Assembly (NCBI GenBank): GCA_946410305.1
Contig: CAMJZV010000007.1
Span: forward strand, 1-64,000
Length of the DNA: 64,000 nucleotides
Origin: an uncultured Prevotellaceae bacterium
GTDB taxonomy: Bacteria; Bacteroidota; Bacteroidia; Bacteroidales; Bacteroidaceae
Direction: 5' to 3'
Shown piece by piece: positions 18,331 through 27,928 of this stretch. Within the stretch, counting starts at the first letter, position 1; the number at the start of each line of letters is the position of its first letter. The position numbers and the translations under genes are program-made. The notes beneath the pieces were generated by a model. The model saw nothing but the letters and a program-made list of their open reading frames with translations. It ran no database searches and was not told where the DNA came from.

Positions 18331-18867
18331 ATGGATATTGGAGTAATCTCTACGAGGTATGCACGAGCACTCTTGAAGAGCGCTACGGATGCTAAGCTTG
18401 AAGACCAGGTCTATCAGGAGATGATAACGCTGGGCAAGAGCTTCACTGATGTGCCCGTGCTTCGTCAGACCATTGACAACCCCATGCTCGACAAGGCCAA
18501 GAAGCAGATGTTGCTGGAGACCGCTGCTGGCGGTAAGTCCTGCACGCTGACGAAGACCTTCATTGCCCTCGTGCTGAAGGAAGACCGTGAGAACATGATC
18601 CAGTTCATGGCCTACTCGTATGGCACGCTTTACCGTAAGCAGAAGAACGTCATCCGTGGTAAACTCACCACTGCTGCCCGTGTGTCTGCAGAAACAGAAC
18701 AGAAGATGCGCCAGATGGTGGAGAGCAAGACTCAAGGTACTGTGGAGTTTGAGACCGAGGTGAATCCCGATATCATTGGTGGATTCATCCTCGAATATGA
18801 CACCTATCGCATGGATGCCAGTGTCAAGTCGAAGCTCAACATCATTCTTAACACACTTAAAAAGTAA
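18331..18867 (+). CDS. atpH: ATP synthase F1 subunit delta
   Basis: 178 aa, OSCP/delta family: 'ISTRYARALLKSA' at the N-terminus and 'VEFETEVNPDIIGGFIL' near the C-terminus. It joins the peripheral stalk to the top of F1. Confidence 0.94.
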   Translation: MDIGVISTRYARALLKSATDAKLEDQVYQEMITLGKSFTDVPVLRQTIDNPMLDKAKKQMLLETAAGGKSCTLTKTFIALVLKEDRENMIQFMAYSYGTLYRKQKNVIRGKLTTAARVSAETEQKMRQMVESKTQGTVEFETEVNPDIIGGFILEYDTYRMDASVKSKLNIILNTLKK

Positions 18868-18903
18868 TTATGCATTAAGCATTAAGAATTAAGCATTAAA
18901 TTT
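18868..18903 (+). repeat. AATTAAGCATT spacer repeat
   Basis: The atpH-atpA gap consists of ATTATGCATTAAGCATTAAG-type units, the same family as 15721-15756. Confidence 0.75.
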
Positions 18904-20490
18904 ATGTCAGATAAAATTAAACCAAGCGAAGTCAGTCAGGTGCTGCTTGAACAGCTGAAAGGTATTCAGAATGCTGAGCAGTTTGACGAGGTAGGTACTG
19001 TGCTCACCGTCAGTGATGGTGTAGCCCGTATCTATGGACTCCGTAATGCCGAGGCTAACGAGCTGCTCGAATTCGAGAACGGCACGATGGCTATCGTCAT
19101 GAACCTGGAGGAAGACAACGTAGGTTGTGTGCTTCTGGGTAGCACGTCAGGCATTAAGGAGGGTATGGTGGTGAAGCGCACCAAGCGCATTGCCTCTATC
19201 CGCGTCAACGACAACATGCTGGGTCGTGTCATCAATCCGCTGGGACAGGCTGTTGACGGCAAGGGTGATATCGACCTCACTGACGCTTTCGAGATGCCCT
19301 TGGACCGTAAGGCACCTGGTGTAATCTATCGTCAGCCTGTGAAGGAACCGCTGCAGACAGGTCTGAAGGCTATCGACTCGATGATTCCTATTGGCCGTGG
19401 TCAGCGTGAGCTTATCATTGGTGACCGCCAGACGGGTAAAACAGCCATTGCTGTTGATACGATCATCAACCAGAAGAGTTTCTATGAGGCAGGCAAGCCC
19501 GTGTACTGTATCTACGTCGCTATCGGACAGAAGGCCAGTACTGTGGCCAACCTTGTACAGACGCTGAAGGAGCATGGCGCTATGCCATACACCATTATTG
19601 TGGCTGCTACTGCCGCTGATCCTGCTGCTATGCAGTACTATGCGCCATTCGCTGGTGCTGCTATCGGTGAGTACTTCCGTGATCGTGGTCTGCCCGCTCT
19701 CGTTGTCTATGACGACCTGTCGAAGCAGGCTGTTGCCTATCGTGAGGTGTCGCTGATTCTGCGTCGTCCTTCTGGTCGTGAGGCTTATCCTGGTGACGTC
19801 TTCTATCTGCACTCTCGTCTCCTTGAGCGTGCTGCTAAGATGAACGAACAGCAGGAGGTTGCTGAGCAGATGAACGACTTGCCCGAGTGCATGAAGGGCC
19901 ATGTGAAGGGTGGTGGTTCACTTACCGCTCTGCCTATCATTGAAACACAGGCTGGTGACGTGTCCGCATACATCCCAACGAACGTGATTTCTATTACCGA
20001 CGGTCAGATATTCCTGGAGTCCGACCTCTTCAACCAGGGCTTCCGTCCTGCCATCAACGTAGGTATATCTGTATCTCGTGTGGGTGGTTCGGCACAGATC
20101 AAGTCCATGAAGAAGGTGGCTGGTACCTTGAAGATTGACCAGGCTCAGTATCGTGAGTTGGAGGCGTTCTCTAAGTTCTCCAGTGATATGGATGCTGTGA
20201 CGGCAATGACACTTGACCGTGGTCGTAAGAACAATCAGTTGCTTATTCAGCCTCAGTACAGTCCTATGCCTGTAGGTGAGCAGATTGCCATTCTCTACTG
20301 TGGTGTTCATGGACTGATGCGCGAGGTACCTATTGACAAGGTGCGTGAGTGTCAGAACCAGTTCCTCGACAAGTTGCGTTCGTCAGCTCCTGAGGTTATT
20401 GAGACACTGACTGCCGGTAAGATTGACGACGCCACGACCCAGAAGATTGAGGCTGTCATGGCCGACATTGCAGGAACGTATAAAGCTTGA
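18904..20490 (+). CDS. atpA: ATP synthase F1 subunit alpha
   Basis: 528 aa. Non-catalytic nucleotide-binding subunit: P-loop '[15 protein letters not shown]' (about residue 172), '[16 protein letters not shown]', and the arginine finger region '[11 protein letters not shown]'. Follows atpH after a short repeat spacer. Confidence 0.98.
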   Translation: MSDKIKPSEVSQVLLEQLKGIQNAEQFDEVGTVLTVSDGVARIYGLRNAEANELLEFENGTMAIVMNLEEDNVGCVLLGSTSGIKEGMVVKRTKRIASIRVNDNMLGRVINPLGQAVDGKGDIDLTDAFEMPLDRKAPGVIYRQPVKEPLQTGLKAIDSMIPIGRGQRELIIGDRQTGKTAIAVDTIINQKSFYEAGKPVYCIYVAIGQKASTVANLVQTLKEHGAMPYTIIVAATAADPAAMQYYAPFAGAAIGEYFRDRGLPALVVYDDLSKQAVAYREVSLILRRPSGREAYPGDVFYLHSRLLERAAKMNEQQEVAEQMNDLPECMKGHVKGGGSLTALPIIETQAGDVSAYIPTNVISITDGQIFLESDLFNQGFRPAINVGISVSRVGGSAQIKSMKKVAGTLKIDQAQYRELEAFSKFSSDMDAVTAMTLDRGRKNNQLLIQPQYSPMPVGEQIAILYCGVHGLMREVPIDKVRECQNQFLDKLRSSAPEVIETLTAGKIDDATTQKIEAVMADIAGTYKA

Positions 20491-20496
20491 TAGCCT

Positions 20497-21465
20497 ATGC
20501 CCAGCCTGAAAGAAATTAAAGGCCGTATCGCCTCAGTCAACAGCACGCGAAAGATAACGTCTGCCATGAAGATGGTGGCCAGCTCCAAGCTGCACCATGC
20601 GCAGGTTGCTATCCAGAACATGCTGCCTTATGAGACGATGCTTGAGCATATTCTCAAGTCGTTCCTGGCTGCGGAGGCAGAGGCACAGACCATCTACGAC
20701 CAGGAGCGCCCCGTCAAGCGTGTGGCAATCGTGGTGTTCTCTTCCAACTCGTCGCTCTGTGGCGGTTTCAACTCGAACGTTATCAAACTGATGCAGCGTA
20801 CCGTTGATGCCTACGAGCAGGAGTTAGGAAAGGGTAGTGTAGAGGTCTATCCTATTGGTCGCAAGGTCTATGAGAAGGCTCGCAAGTTGGGTTACGACAT
20901 CCATGGTGAACGTGCTTCGCTGATTGACCATCCTCATGTCAACGAATGTATTGAGCTGGCTATGGAGCTTGGCGAGAAGTTTGCCAAGGGGCAGGTGGAC
21001 CGTGTAGAGTTGCTCTACCACCACTTCAAGTCTGCTGGTTCTCAGATTCTGACCAACAAGCAGTTCCTGCCCATCGACTTAGAGGCAGAGCTGGAGCGTG
21101 ACCATGAGCGAGATCTGACATCGACCATTGCTACGCAGAAGGCTCAGGAGTATCTTCGCAAGAACCGTCGCAAGAAGGATGTCAAGGAGGGCGAGACTGC
21201 TCCGCTTAATGACAACTTCATTGTGGAGCCCGACATGAATACTGTCTTGTCGAAGCTGATCCCTAAGATGGCTCACCTGATGCTCTATACCGCTTTGCTC
21301 GATAGCGTGGCTTCTGAGCATGCCGCTCGTATGGTGGCTATGCAGACAGCTACGGATAATGCTGACGAGTTGTTGCGCCAGCTCAACCTGCAATATAACA
21401 AGAGTCGCCAGCAGGCCATCACCTCTGAGTTGCTCGATATTGTGGGTGGTTCGGTTAATAACTAA
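20497..21465 (+). CDS. atpG: ATP synthase F1 subunit gamma
   Basis: 322 aa, the rotor shaft. N-terminal 'RIASVNSTRKITSAMKMVA' and C-terminal 'LDSVASEHAARMVAMQTATDNA' are diagnostic. It is about 35 residues longer than the E. coli subunit because of a charged insert around residues 205-245. Last gene of the operon, closed by a strong terminator. Confidence 0.96.
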   Translation: MPSLKEIKGRIASVNSTRKITSAMKMVASSKLHHAQVAIQNMLPYETMLEHILKSFLAAEAEAQTIYDQERPVKRVAIVVFSSNSSLCGGFNSNVIKLMQRTVDAYEQELGKGSVEVYPIGRKVYEKARKLGYDIHGERASLIDHPHVNECIELAMELGEKFAKGQVDRVELLYHHFKSAGSQILTNKQFLPIDLEAELERDHERDLTSTIATQKAQEYLRKNRRKKDVKEGETAPLNDNFIVEPDMNTVLSKLIPKMAHLMLYTALLDSVASEHAARMVAMQTATDNADELLRQLNLQYNKSRQQAITSELLDIVGGSVNN

Positions 21466-21470
21466 CTATA

Positions 21471-21512
21471 AAAAAAAGAGAGGTCGTTTCTGTGAATGAT
21501 CTCTCTTTTTTC
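21471..21512. terminator. Bidirectional terminator after atpG
   Basis: AAAAAAGAGAG pairs with CTCTCTTTTTT across an 18-nt loop, just past atpG and just before the convergent gene's stop; T-tracts exist on both strands. Confidence 0.88.
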
Positions 21513-21516
21513 TTTA

Positions 21517-22134
21517 TTATCTCTTGTCTACATATTCGCAGTTCTTATAGTTGTCGCGAGGGAAACAGAACAGGTCGTCGCTGATGCCGCCAACCTTCAC
21601 GTCGCTGATTTTGATGGTAGTATGGAAAATGCCCACCTTGATGCGCACACTGACAGGGTAGCGGTGCTTCTTGTCAAGTAGACATCGCGCTTCCTTAATG
21701 CCCGACACGCCCTTCTTGGCTTTCAGCGTGATATAGTAGCCCTCCTTGGAGTCCTTGATACTATAGGTGTAGTTATCTGGCTGAAACTTAAACTTTGTGG
21801 CGTACTTATCACGCTCGTCAGAGTGTGCGTCGTAGATAACTACACGGTTCTTCTTACGCTCTAGACGGTAGTATGTCACATCGTCGTTCCATGCAATATA
21901 TTTCTCGTCGATGAACTTACTCTTCTTACCCTTCGTCCAGATAGTACCCTCAGTCTTATAAATGCCGATGATGTTCACCTTATAGTGTAGCTGTGAACCT
22001 TGTTCACCGAATATCATCTTATAGGTCTCGTTGAATATGCGACGGGCCTGCTGTGCGTTTGGTGTCTCGTGGTCCTGTGCCTGTAGGCCTATGGTGGCGC
22101 AGAGCACGGTCAATATCATAACAATCTTTTTCAT
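21517..22134 (-). CDS. Secreted LolA-like/hypothetical protein
   Basis: 205 aa with a signal peptide ending at about 'GLQAQ' (residues 1-20). The rest is beta-rich with Lys/Tyr motifs ('YKVNIIGIYKTEGTIWTKGKKSKF') reminiscent of the LolA/LolB or DUF3108-like beta-sheet folds that bind lipid or act in the envelope; this is a by-eye resemblance. Start at 22134 chosen for the signal peptide; the promoter box is 10 bp upstream. Shares a divergent promoter region with truA. Confidence 0.6.
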   Translation of the reverse strand: MKKIVMILTVLCATIGLQAQDHETPNAQQARRIFNETYKMIFGEQGSQLHYKVNIIGIYKTEGTIWTKGKKSKFIDEKYIAWNDDVTYYRLERKKNRVVIYDAHSDERDKYATKFKFQPDNYTYSIKDSKEGYYITLKAKKGVSGIKEARCLLDKKHRYPVSVRIKVGIFHTTIKISDVKVGGISDDLFCFPRDNYKNCEYVDKR

Positions 22135-22137
22135 AAT

Positions 22138-22204
22138 TGGGGTGCAAAGGTACAAAATAATTCATAATTCATAATGCATAATTCATAATTATTTGCTAAT
22201 TTTG
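22138..22204. promoter_or_regulatory. Divergent promoter cassette, first copy
   Basis: TACCTTTG on the minus strand (22145-22152) and TAATTTTG on the plus strand (22197-22204) drive the secreted protein and truA. The core (about 22139-22193) holds AATTCATAATGCATAATT units and is identical over about 55 bp to 56097-56151 between prfA and queA. Confidence 0.75.
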
Positions 22205-22223
22205 CACCCAAATTTGGAAAAAG

Positions 22224-22952
22224 ATGAGATATTTCGTATGGTTTAGCTACGACGGCACCAACTACCACGGGTGGCAGATACAGCCAAACGGCATCACCGT
22301 ACAGAGTGAGTTAGAGCGTTGTCTGTCGCTCTTGTTGCGTGAGACCATCACTGTGACGGGAGCGGGGCGTACAGATGCAGGTGTACATGCCCGTCAGATG
22401 GCTGCTCACTTCGATACTAATGCCGACTTTAATGCTGATTTGCTTACGAAAAAACTCAACGGTCTCTTGCACCACGACATTGCTGTAGACCGCATTGAGT
22501 CTGTTGCCCCAGATATGCATGCCCGTTTCTCGGCAACCTCGCGCATGTACCATTATTATATCCATACTAAGAAGAATCCATTCATCCAGCAGTTCTCTCA
22601 GGAGATGCATTACCAACTCGACTTCGACCTGATGAACCAGGCAGGACGTATCCTGCTGGAGTATGACGACTTTGGTGCCTTCTGCAAGGCGGGTAGCGAT
22701 GTGAAGACAACCATTTGTCACGTCACTCACGCCCAGTGGCACCAGACATCACCCTCGGAGTGGTATTTTGAGATTACTGCCAACCGTTTTCTACGCAATA
22801 TGGTGCGTGCTGTTGTGGGAACTCTCATTGAGGTTGGTCGTGGACGCATGTCACTTGACGAGTTCTGCATGGTCATCGAGGGCAAACAGCGCACGCAGGC
22901 TGGCGAATCGATGCCTGCCAAGGCACTATTCCTCGAAAAAGTTGAATATTAA
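22224..22952 (+). CDS. truA: tRNA pseudouridine(38-40) synthase
   Basis: 242 aa. Catalytic Asp in 'VTGAGRTDAGVHARQMAAHF' (about residue 53), with the family N-terminus 'FVWFSYDGTNYHGWQIQPN'. Isomerises uridines in the anticodon stem-loop of tRNA. Start is ATG 20 bp after the -7 box. The next gene begins 3 bp after the stop. Confidence 0.96.
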   Translation: MRYFVWFSYDGTNYHGWQIQPNGITVQSELERCLSLLLRETITVTGAGRTDAGVHARQMAAHFDTNADFNADLLTKKLNGLLHHDIAVDRIESVAPDMHARFSATSRMYHYYIHTKKNPFIQQFSQEMHYQLDFDLMNQAGRILLEYDDFGAFCKAGSDVKTTICHVTHAQWHQTSPSEWYFEITANRFLRNMVRAVVGTLIEVGRGRMSLDEFCMVIEGKQRTQAGESMPAKALFLEKVEY

Positions 22953-22955
22953 TAT

Positions 22956-23876
22956 ATGGCTTGGTTATTACTTGCATTCATGTCCGCAGCACTTTTAGGC
23001 TGCTACGACTCGTTTAAGAAACAAGCGCTGAAGGCTAATGCAGTCATTCCCGTCTTGTTCCTGAATACACTCTTCTCATCACTCATATTTCTGCCGTTTA
23101 TCATGCTAAGTGCTACAACAGATGTGCTGGACGGCAGTATTTTCCATGTGGCCAGTGGCGGTTGGGAGGTTCACAAATATGTTGTCCTCAAGGCTGTCAT
23201 CGTGCTTTCCAGCTGGGTACTCGGCTATTTCGGCATGAAGCATCTGCCTCTTACCATCGTCGGCCCTATCAATGCAACGCGTCCAGTGATGGTACTCGTG
23301 GGTGCTCTGTTGGTCTTTGGCGAACGGCTGAATGTATGGCAGTGGGTGGGTGTTATGCTCGCCGTATTGTCGTTTCTCATGCTCAGCCGTAGTGGTAAGA
23401 AAGAAGGCATTGATTTCAAGCATGACCATTGGATATGGATGATTGTTGGTGCTGCTATGCTGGGGGCTATCAGTGGCCTTTATGATAAATTCCTTATGGC
23501 ACCCGTCGAGTCGGGTGGAGTAGGGCTTGACCGCATGCTTGTCCAGTCATGGTACAATATCTACCAATGCCTGATGATGCTCGCCATGTTACTGCTTTTG
23601 TGGTGGCCTAAACACAACGAAACCACACCTTTCCACTGGCATTGGTCCATCATAGGTGTCAGCATCTTCTTATCTACCGCCGACTTCATGTATTTCTATT
23701 CTCTGTCGTTGCCCGATGCTATGATTTCCATTGTCAGCATGATACGTCGAGGGTCCGTCATCGTCAGTTTCCTCTTTGGTGCAGCCTTCTTTCATGAGAA
23801 AAATCTCAAGGCTAAAGCCTTCGACCTGGCACTTGTACTCTTAGGAATGATTTTCCTTTACATCGGATCGAAGTAA
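22956..23876 (+). CDS. EamA-family (DMT superfamily) transporter
   Basis: 306 aa with about ten hydrophobic segments in two repeats; 'PINATRPVMVLVGALLVFGERLNVWQWVGVMLAVLSFLMLS' is the end of the first EamA repeat. Substrate cannot be read from sequence; relatives export metabolites or amino acids. Probably co-transcribed with truA (3-bp gap). It converges with the histidine kinase gene 6 bp away, with no visible terminator between them. Confidence 0.82.
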   Translation: MAWLLLAFMSAALLGCYDSFKKQALKANAVIPVLFLNTLFSSLIFLPFIMLSATTDVLDGSIFHVASGGWEVHKYVVLKAVIVLSSWVLGYFGMKHLPLTIVGPINATRPVMVLVGALLVFGERLNVWQWVGVMLAVLSFLMLSRSGKKEGIDFKHDHWIWMIVGAAMLGAISGLYDKFLMAPVESGGVGLDRMLVQSWYNIYQCLMMLAMLLLLWWPKHNETTPFHWHWSIIGVSIFLSTADFMYFYSLSLPDAMISIVSMIRRGSVIVSFLFGAAFFHEKNLKAKAFDLALVLLGMIFLYIGSK

Positions 23877-23882
23877 CTACTT

Positions 23883-25928
23883 CTATAAATGTAGTGACAT
23901 CACGAAGCGGGCGCCATCCTTGTACGATGTGTCGAGGATGATGTCGCCTTGCATGTGGCGAGCCAGTGAACGGGCAATAGACAGTCCGATACCTGTACCA
24001 TCAGAGTATTCGTCCAACTGAACAAATTCCGTGAAGATGTTCTCTGCTTGATTATTAGGGATGCCAATACCTGTATCCTCGACGATAAACATCACCTGCT
24101 CCTTTGTAACGTTGATACTCAGCGTGACGTGTGCCTTCTTCTTATCATCGTGCTGTCCTTTAAATGCTAATGGATGAGTAAATTTGATGGCATTGTCGAG
24201 TAACAGTGTTAGCGCCTTGACGGCTTTATTGGTTTTGAATAGAGTGTTTTCTATTTCTTTTGAGACCTCCAACTGGAACTCAAGATGGGTAGCATTACAT
24301 ATTCCACTCTCTTCAATAGCTTTTCTGGCAATGTCGGCAGGACTGACGGTATCGCCACATTCGATGTCTGCATTGCTGTTAATCATGCTTAGATCCAACA
24401 TCTTATCCACCAGTTTAGTGATACGGTCGCTATTTTCGACAATTTTCTGACTGATATTCTTTAACTCATAGCTGTCAATTTCAATATCGGGTGTTGCCAG
24501 CACTTGGCTGAATCCTGACAGCACGTTCAGTGGCGTGCGAACCTCGTGTGATATCTGCTGGATGAACTTTGTTTTCATGCGCGACGACTCCTCAGCACGT
24601 TCGTTGGCCTCTTGCAATTCGTGATTCTTGGCATCAAGCCTGCGGTAAGCCCTTCTGCGCTGCATGGAGTAGATGTAGAAGAACAGCAGGATAATACCCA
24701 TCACGACAGCGACAGAAATCAAGCGCTGATTCGACAATTTAGCACGCTGTTCAGCAATCTGGCGTTCCTTGCCTTCAGTATCGTAAATGGTAGATATAAG
24801 ATCGGCATCAATGGCTTTCTGGCGCACCAATGCTGTGTCATAGTATTCGGCTACAAGATTGGCAACATAGAGTGCCGAATCACGATTACCAGCCAACAGG
24901 TTGGCACGGAATTTGGGTAACATGTAACGACCGATAGCCTCTAGGTCGGCTTTATAACCGCTGGTTTTCATATACTTCTCCAGTTGGGTGTAGTTGCGGG
25001 CAGCTTCGTCGTAGTGCTTTGTCAGCATGAGGTATTCGTTGCTATTGATGATGCTGCCTAACTGTTTGGAAAGCCTTGTCGACTGATAGGCAGCAAAGGC
25101 ACGCTCGGCTATGTCTGTCTTTCCAAGGTTGTGAGCCACCAGTGCCTTGCTGTAGTTGATGTCCGCTTTCATCTCGTCGACAAATACGGAGTCGCGCTGA
25201 GGATGTTTGTCAACAGCAAAAAATAGTGAATCTTGGCGTTCTATCCAAGGAATAGCTTCCTGATATCTGTTCGTATGAATATAGGCTCTGGCAATGGCGT
25301 TCAACGTTTTCTGACACTCACGGTAATCCAGCGGATCGTGGAAGTTGATGAGACGGATTTCTACACCCTTCAGCGCCTTCTCAAAACTGTGCGCGGCCTC
25401 GTCGGCTTGTCCCAGATAGAGCTGACACTCGCCAATCATCTGGGCTATATCCTGATGTTCGATAAACGATTCAAAGCCAGCCTTTCTCAGTTTATGGTCG
25501 GCAGCATGCGCCTCGCGCAACGCTCGGTCGTAGCGTCTCATATCGCAGAGCAGTCGCACATAGTCTTTATAGGAATAGATATACGATTCTAAGTCCGCTT
25601 TGCATGTGAGATTCTTAATGTCAAAATTAGCCAACTTATAATACAGACGTAGCGAAGTATTATGCTGTCCCATAATATTATAGGCTATCGTTTTATAGAA
25701 GATTGCCCTTACCTCAGTCAGTTCGCCCTTGCGCTCCAAACTGTCTGTTACCACCAGGAGGCGTTCGAAATCGCGCTCGTCCCCAATGGCAGACACAAGT
25801 GAGTCGGCATTGTTGTAGCCGTCGGCATCGGCAAATGCCTGTAATTGTGCATTATGTCTTTTGCAGCTGACCATAACAAAGAGGGCCAGCAATATGCTTA
25901 TCAGTGTTGTTTTATTAAGATGCTTCAT
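23883..25928 (-). CDS. TPR-containing hybrid-less sensor histidine kinase
   Basis: 681 aa. Signal/lipobox-like N-terminus ending at Cys 22 ('LFVMVSC'), a periplasmic alpha-helical TPR-type region (about residues 40-390), one membrane helix (about 402-420, 'LISVAVVMGIILLFFYIYS'), a coiled-coil linker, then HisKA with H-box 'FIQQISHEVRTPLNVLSGF' (about 459) and HATPase with N-box 'LLLDNAIKFT', G1 'VEDTGIGIP' and G2 'GTGIGLSIA'. No receiver domain and no adjacent response regulator, so its partner is elsewhere. Signal unknown. Confidence 0.88.
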   Translation of the reverse strand: MKHLNKTTLISILLALFVMVSCKRHNAQLQAFADADGYNNADSLVSAIGDERDFERLLVVTDSLERKGELTEVRAIFYKTIAYNIMGQHNTSLRLYYKLANFDIKNLTCKADLESYIYSYKDYVRLLCDMRRYDRALREAHAADHKLRKAGFESFIEHQDIAQMIGECQLYLGQADEAAHSFEKALKGVEIRLINFHDPLDYRECQKTLNAIARAYIHTNRYQEAIPWIERQDSLFFAVDKHPQRDSVFVDEMKADINYSKALVAHNLGKTDIAERAFAAYQSTRLSKQLGSIINSNEYLMLTKHYDEAARNYTQLEKYMKTSGYKADLEAIGRYMLPKFRANLLAGNRDSALYVANLVAEYYDTALVRQKAIDADLISTIYDTEGKERQIAEQRAKLSNQRLISVAVVMGIILLFFYIYSMQRRRAYRRLDAKNHELQEANERAEESSRMKTKFIQQISHEVRTPLNVLSGFSQVLATPDIEIDSYELKNISQKIVENSDRITKLVDKMLDLSMINSNADIECGDTVSPADIARKAIEESGICNATHLEFQLEVSKEIENTLFKTNKAVKALTLLLDNAIKFTHPLAFKGQHDDKKKAHVTLSINVTKEQVMFIVEDTGIGIPNNQAENIFTEFVQLDEYSDGTGIGLSIARSLARHMQGDIILDTSYKDGARFVMSLHL

Positions 25929-25948
25929 AAACTATCCAAAATCGGCTA

Positions 25949-25956
25949 CAAATATA
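25949..25956 (-). promoter_or_regulatory. Candidate promoter of the histidine kinase gene
   Basis: TATATTTG on the minus strand, with ATTG 21 nt upstream as an imperfect -33 box; 20 bp before the start codon. Confidence 0.5.
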
Positions 25957-26106
25957 GTAAATATTTTGAAATAATCGCAATCTTACAACTAAAAACTCAA
26001 ATCTTTCTGCTGGCTACAAATCCAGTAAGGGTAGAAAGCCTACCTGCTGAATGTAGTCCATCAATTCCGGACAGGTGTGTATTTCGTTGGTCATGTGTAA
26101 ATGGGG

Positions 26107-26730
26107 TTATAGAATTTGTTCGAACATTTGCTGATAGGCCGCCACTTTCTTTTCAAAAGAGAGGGGGTAGGCTCGGGAGGAGGAGGGAAGACGCCACAGG
26201 CTGATAGGAGATGGATGTTGTATGAAAGAAGAGATGTTGACAGAAGTGTTAACTTTAGGGATTTCTGGAATGTCGAGCGATGCGCAGATTGTCTCTGTGG
26301 CTTTCTCGCCAGTGGTGACAATAGCACGACATTGCGGTAACTGGGCTAGCAGCGCACGGATATCGGTGGGCACTACAACCTCTAGAAATTTGTCTGAAGC
26401 ATTGTCCTGTAAGCGGCGGACGGCTGTGGAGGTGTCAAAGAATGCAAAACCACGGTCTTCGCAAAAGGCAATGATTTCGTCAATCAGAAAACGCTTGGCT
26501 GTGAGATCTACGAAGTGGTTCTTGTCGCCGAAGAATATCTGGCCCTCAATACGCCAGTGGTCGTTGATAAAGTTGGGATAATAGAAGTCCATGCACCACC
26601 TCTTGCGCTGTGGCGGAAAACTGCCCAGAAACAGTATCTTAGCATGGCGTGGCAAAAAAGGACGGAGTGGATGGTATTCCACGCCGTCCTTATTGAGCGT
26701 TATATTCTCTGTATTCAGATAGGATGTCAT
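26107..26730 (-). CDS. Uracil-DNA glycosylase superfamily protein
   Basis: 207 aa. 'AKILFLGSFPPQRKRWCMDFYYPN' is the N-terminal active-site region of the UDG-like superfamily (the GxxP motif), and 'HPSPIS' near residue 180 resembles its second motif (HPSP). Such proteins excise uracil or other lesions, or are uncharacterised relatives. The long frame upstream is an antisense shadow of galK; the ATG at 26730 starts the recognisable domain, 10 bp after the galK stop, so it is probably the last gene of the gal operon. Confidence 0.78.
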   Translation of the reverse strand: MTSYLNTENITLNKDGVEYHPLRPFLPRHAKILFLGSFPPQRKRWCMDFYYPNFINDHWRIEGQIFFGDKNHFVDLTAKRFLIDEIIAFCEDRGFAFFDTSTAVRRLQDNASDKFLEVVVPTDIRALLAQLPQCRAIVTTGEKATETICASLDIPEIPKVNTSVNISSFIQHPSPISLWRLPSSSRAYPLSFEKKVAAYQQMFEQIL

Positions 26731-26740
26731 TCGCGCATCG

Positions 26741-27907
26741 TTAGCAAAGCTTGCGGGAACCGTCGCCAATGACGACGTCATAGACCTTGGGCTTATGGCC
26801 GAACTTCTCGAAGAAGCGTTGGATGGCGTCATCGATAAACTGACGGTAGAGGTCGTTGCGAACCAAGTTGATAGTACAGCCTCCAAAGCCGCCACCCATG
26901 ATACGAGAACCTGTGACACCGTTCTCACGAGCAATCTCGTTGAGGAAGTCGAGCTCTTCACAAGACACCTCATAGTCCTTTGACAAACCTTCATGTGTCT
27001 GATACATCAGTTCTCCCACACGCTCATAGTCGCCTTCGTTGAGGGCATCGCAGACAGCCAGTACGCGGTCTTTTTCGCCCAATACAAACCTGGCACGACG
27101 GTAGTCCTCTTCACTAATGTCACTCTTAACCTCGTCGAGTTGTTCCCATGTGCAATCACGTAGGGTTTCAAACTTTGCCTCTGGATGCTTAGCAGCAATG
27201 TGCTTCACAACATTCTCACACGAGTTGCGACGGTCGTTATAAGGCGAGCCTGCCAACTGGTGTTTGACGACGCTGTCGAGGAGTACAAGACGATAGCCGT
27301 CAGGCTTGAAGGGGAAGTATTCAAACTCGCGACTGCGGCAGTCGAGACGCATCAGACAACCTGACTTGCCAAAAACGCTGGCAAACTGATCCATGATGCC
27401 ACAGTTAACGCCACAATAGTTATGTTCTGTAGCCTGTCCTGCAAGCACCATATCCCACTGGCTGACCTTATTGTCGCCAAAGAGGTCGTTGAGTCCGAAG
27501 GCGAAGCAACTCTCCATAGCTGCACTCGATGACATACCAGCACCAAGGGGCACATCGCCAGCAAAGGCAATGTTGAAACCCTTGACATCGGCTCCACGTT
27601 TCCGCATCTCGAGCGCTACGCCATAGATGTAGCGTGCCCACGAAGTCTTCGGTCCGTTTGGGTCAGAGAGTTTGAAGTCTACACGGTCTTTCAGATCTAT
27701 GGCATATGCCATCACAGTATCTTCCGTACCGTTGGGACGAATCTCAGCAATAACGCCCTTGTCTACAGCTCCAGGAAACACGTAACCACCATTATAGTCG
27801 GTATGTTCGCCAATGAGGTTGATGCGTCCTGGAGATGCATAGACGTGGCCGGTCTTACCGTCGAAGTGCTTAATAAAGCGACTTCTCACAAAATCGATGT
27901 CCATCAT
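26741..27907 (-). CDS. galK: Galactokinase
   Basis: 388-aa GHMP kinase that phosphorylates galactose to galactose 1-phosphate (Leloir pathway). Signature 'SPGRINLIGEHTDYNGGYVFPGAVD', ATP loop 'VPLGAGMSSSAAMESC' and 'MGGGFGGCTINLV' are all present. Two adjacent ATGs (27907 and 27904) are possible. Follows galM after 21 bp. Confidence 0.96.
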   Translation of the reverse strand: MMDIDFVRSRFIKHFDGKTGHVYASPGRINLIGEHTDYNGGYVFPGAVDKGVIAEIRPNGTEDTVMAYAIDLKDRVDFKLSDPNGPKTSWARYIYGVALEMRKRGADVKGFNIAFAGDVPLGAGMSSSAAMESCFAFGLNDLFGDNKVSQWDMVLAGQATEHNYCGVNCGIMDQFASVFGKSGCLMRLDCRSREFEYFPFKPDGYRLVLLDSVVKHQLAGSPYNDRRNSCENVVKHIAAKHPEAKFETLRDCTWEQLDEVKSDISEEDYRRARFVLGEKDRVLAVCDALNEGDYERVGELMYQTHEGLSKDYEVSCEELDFLNEIARENGVTGSRIMGGGFGGCTINLVRNDLYRQFIDDAIQRFFEKFGHKPKVYDVVIGDGSRKLC

Positions 27908-27928
27908 ATAAGTTAATGGGCCTTTAGC

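Noticed and set aside
26731..26994. N-terminal extension of the UDG-like protein
   Set aside because: It lies wholly within galK in another frame and is Ser/Thr-rich shadow sequence.
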